A DNA stretch of 6,810 nt from Paracoccaceae bacterium (GTDB lineage Bacteria; Pseudomonadota; Alphaproteobacteria; Rhodobacterales; Rhodobacteraceae). Below, in pieces: positions 5,425 to 6,810 of this stretch. Positions within the stretch are counted from its first letter, which is position 1. Every line of letters starts with the position of its first letter. The notes under the pieces were generated by a model. That model saw nothing but the letters and a program-made list of their open reading frames with translations. It had not been told where the DNA came from and made no database searches. The stretch lies in NCBI GenBank assembly GCA_020832725.1, contig JAFIEC010000030.1:1-6810 (forward strand), in the 5' to 3' direction. A program made the position numbers and the translations under genes.

Positions 5425-6433
5425 CCAATCCGAGAGCCGCGCGCCATTCTGCGTCAAGCGCGGCCTCTTCCGCAAGCGGGGGTGGTGCTGCGGGCCGGGC
5501 GGCCAGCGCCGCCATGGCCCGGGCGGCGGCATCGCCCGCAAGGCGGGGCAGCGCCTCGGTCAGGGCCGCGGTCTCGGCCGGATCGCCATTGCAATGCAGC
5601 ACCACGTCGCAGCCCGCCGCCAGCGCCGCCCTCCCCCGCATCGCCACCGGCCCCGAAAGCGCACCCATGCTGATGTCGTCGGTCATCAGCAGCCCGCCAA
5701 AGCCGATGCTGCGCCGGATGTGGCCGATGACCGGGGCCGAGAGGGTGGCGGGGCAATCCGGGTCGAGCGCCTCCAGCACGACATGGGCGCTCATGCCCAT
5801 GGGCAGGTGGGCCAGCGCGCGGAAGGGGGCGAAGTCGCTCTCCTCCAGCAGGGGCAGGGGGGCGTCGATCCGGGGCAGGGCGGTATGGCTGTCGGCCTGT
5901 GCCCGGCCATGCCCGGGCAGGTGCTTGATCACCGGCAGCACGCCCCCGGCCATCAGCCCCTCGGCCAGTGCCCGCGCCATGGCGGTCACCGTCGCGGCAT
6001 CGTGCCCGGGGCAGCGGGGGGCGAGGAACGGGTGTGTCCGGGGCCCGGCGACATCGGCCACGGGGGCGCAGTTCACATCGATGCCCAGGGGGCGCAACTC
6101 GGAGGCCATCAGGCGTCCGCGCAGCCACATCGCCCGGGCCGCCCTGTCCGGAGCGACCTGCGCCATCTGGGTGGCCACATCGGGCCAGCCCCGCCACAGC
6201 GGCGGGCGCAGACGCTGCACCCTTCCCCCCTCCTGATCCACCAGAACCGGGGCCTCGCGGCCCACCGCATCGCGCAGATCGGCCACCAGCGCCGCCACTT
6301 GCCGGGGGCTCTCGATGTTGCGCGCGAACAGGATGAAGCCCCAGGGGTCGGCCCGGGCCAGGAGCGCGCGGGTGTCGCCTGCAAGCGTGGGCCCCGGCAC
6401 CCCGAGGATGAGGGCACGCGGGGTGCGGTCCAC
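5408..6433 (-). CDS. nagZ: Beta-N-acetylhexosaminidase (peptidoglycan recycling)
   Basis: A glycoside hydrolase family 3 enzyme that removes N-acetylglucosamine from muropeptides in the cytoplasm. In many bacteria its products also influence beta-lactamase control, which is not shown here. Counting from GTG 6433 (341 residues): WGFILFARN (31-39), VDQEGGRVQRLR (65-76), the GH3 signature KHLPGHG (170-176), the catalytic His in DSH (181-183), and the nucleophile Asp252 in TDDISM (251-256). It is a single-domain TIM barrel of normal NagZ length with no signal peptide. GTG 6433 begins 2 nt after the stop of the SPOR gene and puts ILG at the usual distance from the N-terminus. An in-frame GTG at 6460 would add nine residues and overlap the SPOR gene; neither start has a clear ribosome binding site, so coupling is likely. 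The 3' end overlaps scpA. Confidence 0.95.
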   Translation of the reverse strand: MDRTPRALILGVPGPTLAGDTRALLARADPWGFILFARNIESPRQVAALVADLRDAVGREAPVLVDQEGGRVQRLRPPLWRGWPDVATQMAQVAPDRAARAMWLRGRLMASELRPLGIDVNCAPVADVAGPRTHPFLAPRCPGHDAATVTAMARALAEGLMAGGVLPVIKHLPGHGRAQADSHTALPRIDAPLPLLEESDFAPFRALAHLPMGMSAHVVLEALDPDCPATLSAPVIGHIRRSIGFGGLLMTDDISMGALSGPVAMRGRAALAAGCDVVLHCNGDPAETAALTEALPRLAGDAAARAMAALAARPAAPPPLAEEAALDAEWRAALGLDGDDG

Positions 6434-6435
6434 GC

Positions 6436-6810
6436 TCAGCGCGCCGTCACCGGGATGCACTGGGTGTTGCGGGCATTGAGCGCGGCGCAGAGCTGGCGGC
6501 TTTCGGCAAGATCGCTCAGCCCGGCCATCCGCAGCCGGTAGAAGGTGCGACCGCCACTCTCGGCCTGCTGCACGACAAAGCCCCTGTCACCCAGCAGATC
6601 GCCATGCAGCCGCGACAGGCGCTGCCATTCCGTCACGGCGGTGGCACGGTCGTCAAAGGCGCCCAGCTGCACGAGACGCGCGCCGGGGGCGATGGTGGCG
6701 GGGTCGATCTCGCGGCCCACGGAAGCCGCGCGCGCGGCAGTTGTCGTGGCGGCAGTTGTCGTGGCCTCGGTCGCGGCGGCGGCGGCGGCGCGGGCGGCGA
6801 ACCCGGCCGG
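6436..6810 (-). CDS. SPOR-domain protein (C-terminal part, runs off the right edge)
   Basis: SPOR domains bind glycan strands stripped of stem peptides at division sites, usually from an N-terminal membrane anchor that is outside this window. The frame is open to the edge, so 124 residues are visible. The first 30 or so form an Ala/Thr-rich low-complexity linker with a 15-bp tandem repeat. The SPOR domain covers about 44-122: ARLVQLGAFDDRATAVTEW, then GFVVQQAESGGRTFYRLRMA and LSDLAESRQLCAALNARNTQC, with two Cys 14 residues apart near the end that could form a periplasmic disulfide. An in-frame GTG at 6720 could be taken as a start, but the frame continues open upstream in the composition expected of a linker, so I treat the gene as truncated by the window. 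It sits directly ahead of nagZ in the order common in alphaproteobacteria (often behind argS). Confidence 0.88.
   Translation of the reverse strand, partial: PAGFAARAAAAAATEATTTAATTTAARAASVGREIDPATIAPGARLVQLGAFDDRATAVTEWQRLSRLHGDLLGDRGFVVQQAESGGRTFYRLRMAGLSDLAESRQLCAALNARNTQCIPVTAR
6736..6765. repeat. Perfect 15-bp tandem duplication in the SPOR protein linker
   Basis: The 15-mer GGCAGTTGTCGTGGC occurs twice head to tail (6736-6750 and 6751-6765). On the coding strand it encodes Ala-Thr-Thr-Thr-Ala twice. The unit is in frame, so gain or loss of a copy keeps the gene open. It is followed, towards the edge, by a GCC/GCG run that encodes poly-alanine. Confidence 0.85.

Noticed and set aside
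5425..5541. Longer scpA beginning at 5541
   Set aside because: The extra 39 residues are out-of-frame nagZ coding sequence, very Pro/Arg-rich, and unlike any ScpA N-terminus.

Overview
The window reads as ordinary core chromosome of a high-GC alphaproteobacterium, most likely a member of the Rhodobacteraceae (Rhodobacter/Roseobacter/Paracoccus group). That is inferred from strong G/C bias at third codon positions, the gene order SPOR protein - nagZ - scpA - scpB, and the pairing of ftsB with pdhA. The genus cannot be fixed from sequence reading alone. Every convincing gene lies on the minus strand, so transcription runs from the right edge to the left edge. The long plus-strand open frames are antisense shadows of GC-rich genes.

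Layout in the direction of transcription. At the right edge is the C-terminal part of a SPOR-domain (peptidoglycan-binding) protein (6810-6436). It runs 2 nt short of, or into, nagZ (beta-N-acetylhexosaminidase, cell-wall recycling). nagZ overlaps scpA, and scpA overlaps scpB by 8 nt; ScpA and ScpB are the kleisin and winged-helix partners of the SMC condensin. A conserved-looking but unassigned 66-residue basic protein follows 32 nt later. This block looks like one tightly coupled operon joining envelope and chromosome-segregation functions.

After 81 nt with a recognisable sigma-70-type promoter comes a glycolysis/gluconeogenesis pair: pgk (phosphoglycerate kinase) and, 54 nt on, a class I (DhnA/FbaB-type) fructose-1,6-bisphosphate aldolase gene. 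Then comes a 465-nt stretch with no supported gene (808-1272). It is rich in GC hairpins, which probably hold the aldolase transcript 3' end and the ftsB leader. Next is ftsB/divIC, a small bitopic divisome protein, followed by a good intrinsic terminator. Finally there is a clear -10 box and Shine-Dalgarno for pdhA, the pyruvate dehydrogenase E1 alpha subunit, which runs off the left edge after 129 codons.

I found no mobile element, CRISPR array, tRNA, rRNA, or sign of an undescribed system. The points that merit a second look are modest: regulatory architecture (pdhA palindrome at the start site, pgk promoter), competing hairpins in the 465-nt gap, a perfect 15-bp tandem duplication in the SPOR protein linker, the unassigned 66-residue protein after scpB, and start-codon corrections for pgk, scpA and nagZ.
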